Part shown: positions 63,757 to 64,000 of the stretch, in pieces
Layout: every line of letters begins with the position of its first letter
Position numbering within the stretch: position 1 is the stretch's first letter
From: Devosia soli
Lineage (GTDB): Bacteria > Pseudomonadota > Alphaproteobacteria > Rhizobiales > Devosiaceae
Assembly: GCF_000970455.1 (NCBI RefSeq)
Contig: NZ_LAJG01000005.1
Coordinates: 372,001 to 436,000 of the forward strand
Length of the DNA: 64,000 bases
Reading direction: 5' to 3'
Notes under the pieces: generated by a model
Databases searched by the model: none
What the model saw: the letters and a program-made list of their open reading frames with translations, nothing else
What the model was told of the DNA's origin: nothing
Made by a program: the position numbers and the translations under genes

Positions 63757-64000
63757 ATGACCGACGCCCCAGTGCTCCTTTCGCTCCAGAACATCACCAA
63801 GCGGTTTGGCGCCTTGACGGCGAATGATGGGATTTCGCTCGATCTGCATCGCGGAGAAATCCTCGCGCTGCTGGGGGAGAATGGGGCGGGCAAGACAACG
63901 CTGATGAATATCCTTTTCGGGCACTATGTGCAGGACGAGGGGGATGTGCGGGTTTTGGGCGATGGTGGGCTGACCGCCCTGCCCCCCGGTTCGCCCGGCG
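63757..64000 (+). CDS. ABC transporter ATP-binding protein, BMP/sugar type (partial)
   Basis: The N-terminal 81 residues are present and the frame runs off the window end. The translation from the ATG at 63757 reads MTDAPVLLSLQNITKRFGAL, then Walker A LLGENGAGKTTLMNILFG. This matches YufO/RbsA-like double-domain ATPases of BMP importers. It follows the BMP binding-protein gene, so it is very likely its ATPase. The rest, including any second ATPase domain and the permeases, is outside. Confidence 0.85.
   Translation, partial: MTDAPVLLSLQNITKRFGALTANDGISLDLHRGEILALLGENGAGKTTLMNILFGHYVQDEGDVRVLGDGGLTALPPGSPG

Overview
The window reads as one contiguous chromosomal segment of a GC-rich alphaproteobacterium of the order Hyphomicrobiales, most like Devosia or a close relative. 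This rests on gene content and order: the ubcP-like/DUF177/plsX/fabH/ihfA/merR string, the rsh-pyrE-acpS-lepB-rnc-era-recO-parC string, a LdtR/LdtP pair, a BA14K protein, a metal-ligand-poor HemB, and short intergenic palindromes of a type common in this order. The genus is an inference; there is no rRNA in the window. I found no tRNA, CRISPR array, prophage or transposase.

Layout. Positions 1-2003 hold inositol genes (end of iolB, then iolG on the other strand) around a secreted hypothetical. Positions 2268-11477 are mostly housekeeping: merR-ihfA-fabH-plsX-DUF177-ubcP on the minus strand, bamE and a small secreted protein on the plus strand, and nusB-ribH-nrdR-glyA on the minus strand. glyA is preceded by a 34-codon overlapping ORF and a ZTP riboswitch. 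Positions 11668-18824 hold the L,D-transpeptidase and its MarR regulator, hemB, an EamA exporter, a methyltransferase pseudogene, an RDD protein and the Bpt aminoacyl-transferase. Positions 19372-28771 form a long minus-strand run with rsh, pyrE, acpS, lepB, rnc, era, DUF1232, recO and parC. Positions 29091-36361 add rpoZ, a NYN-domain protein, smpB, dapA, a hydrolase-fold protein without its catalytic residues, an OmpA-family protein and a major porin.

From 36764 the content is mainly catabolic and transport-related. An amino-sugar/peptidoglycan recycling island (gntR, SIS-domain deaminase, nagA, divergent murQ) is followed by a peptide ABC system. That system has its solute-binding protein, an XRE-cupin regulator and an M24 peptidase on one strand, and permeases, ATPases and a GAF protein on the other. 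Then come putA with a divergent Lrp-type regulator, a polyamine-type ABC importer, and a nucleoside/amide salvage group: amidohydrolase, nucleoside hydrolase, M20 amidohydrolase, phosphoribosyltransferase and the start of a BMP-type nucleoside importer cut by the window end.

Regulatory structure is visible in several places: the ZTP riboswitch, strong terminators, a 16-bp perfect palindrome between putA and putR, repeated AATACCA heptamers between gntR and murQ, and a 15-bp hairpin between a binding-protein gene and its permease genes. Two families of short intergenic repeats recur. The least ordinary signals are the riboswitch/small ORF/glyA arrangement, the catalytically stripped hydrolase fold, the GAF protein closing the peptide ABC operon, and the recently broken methyltransferase.
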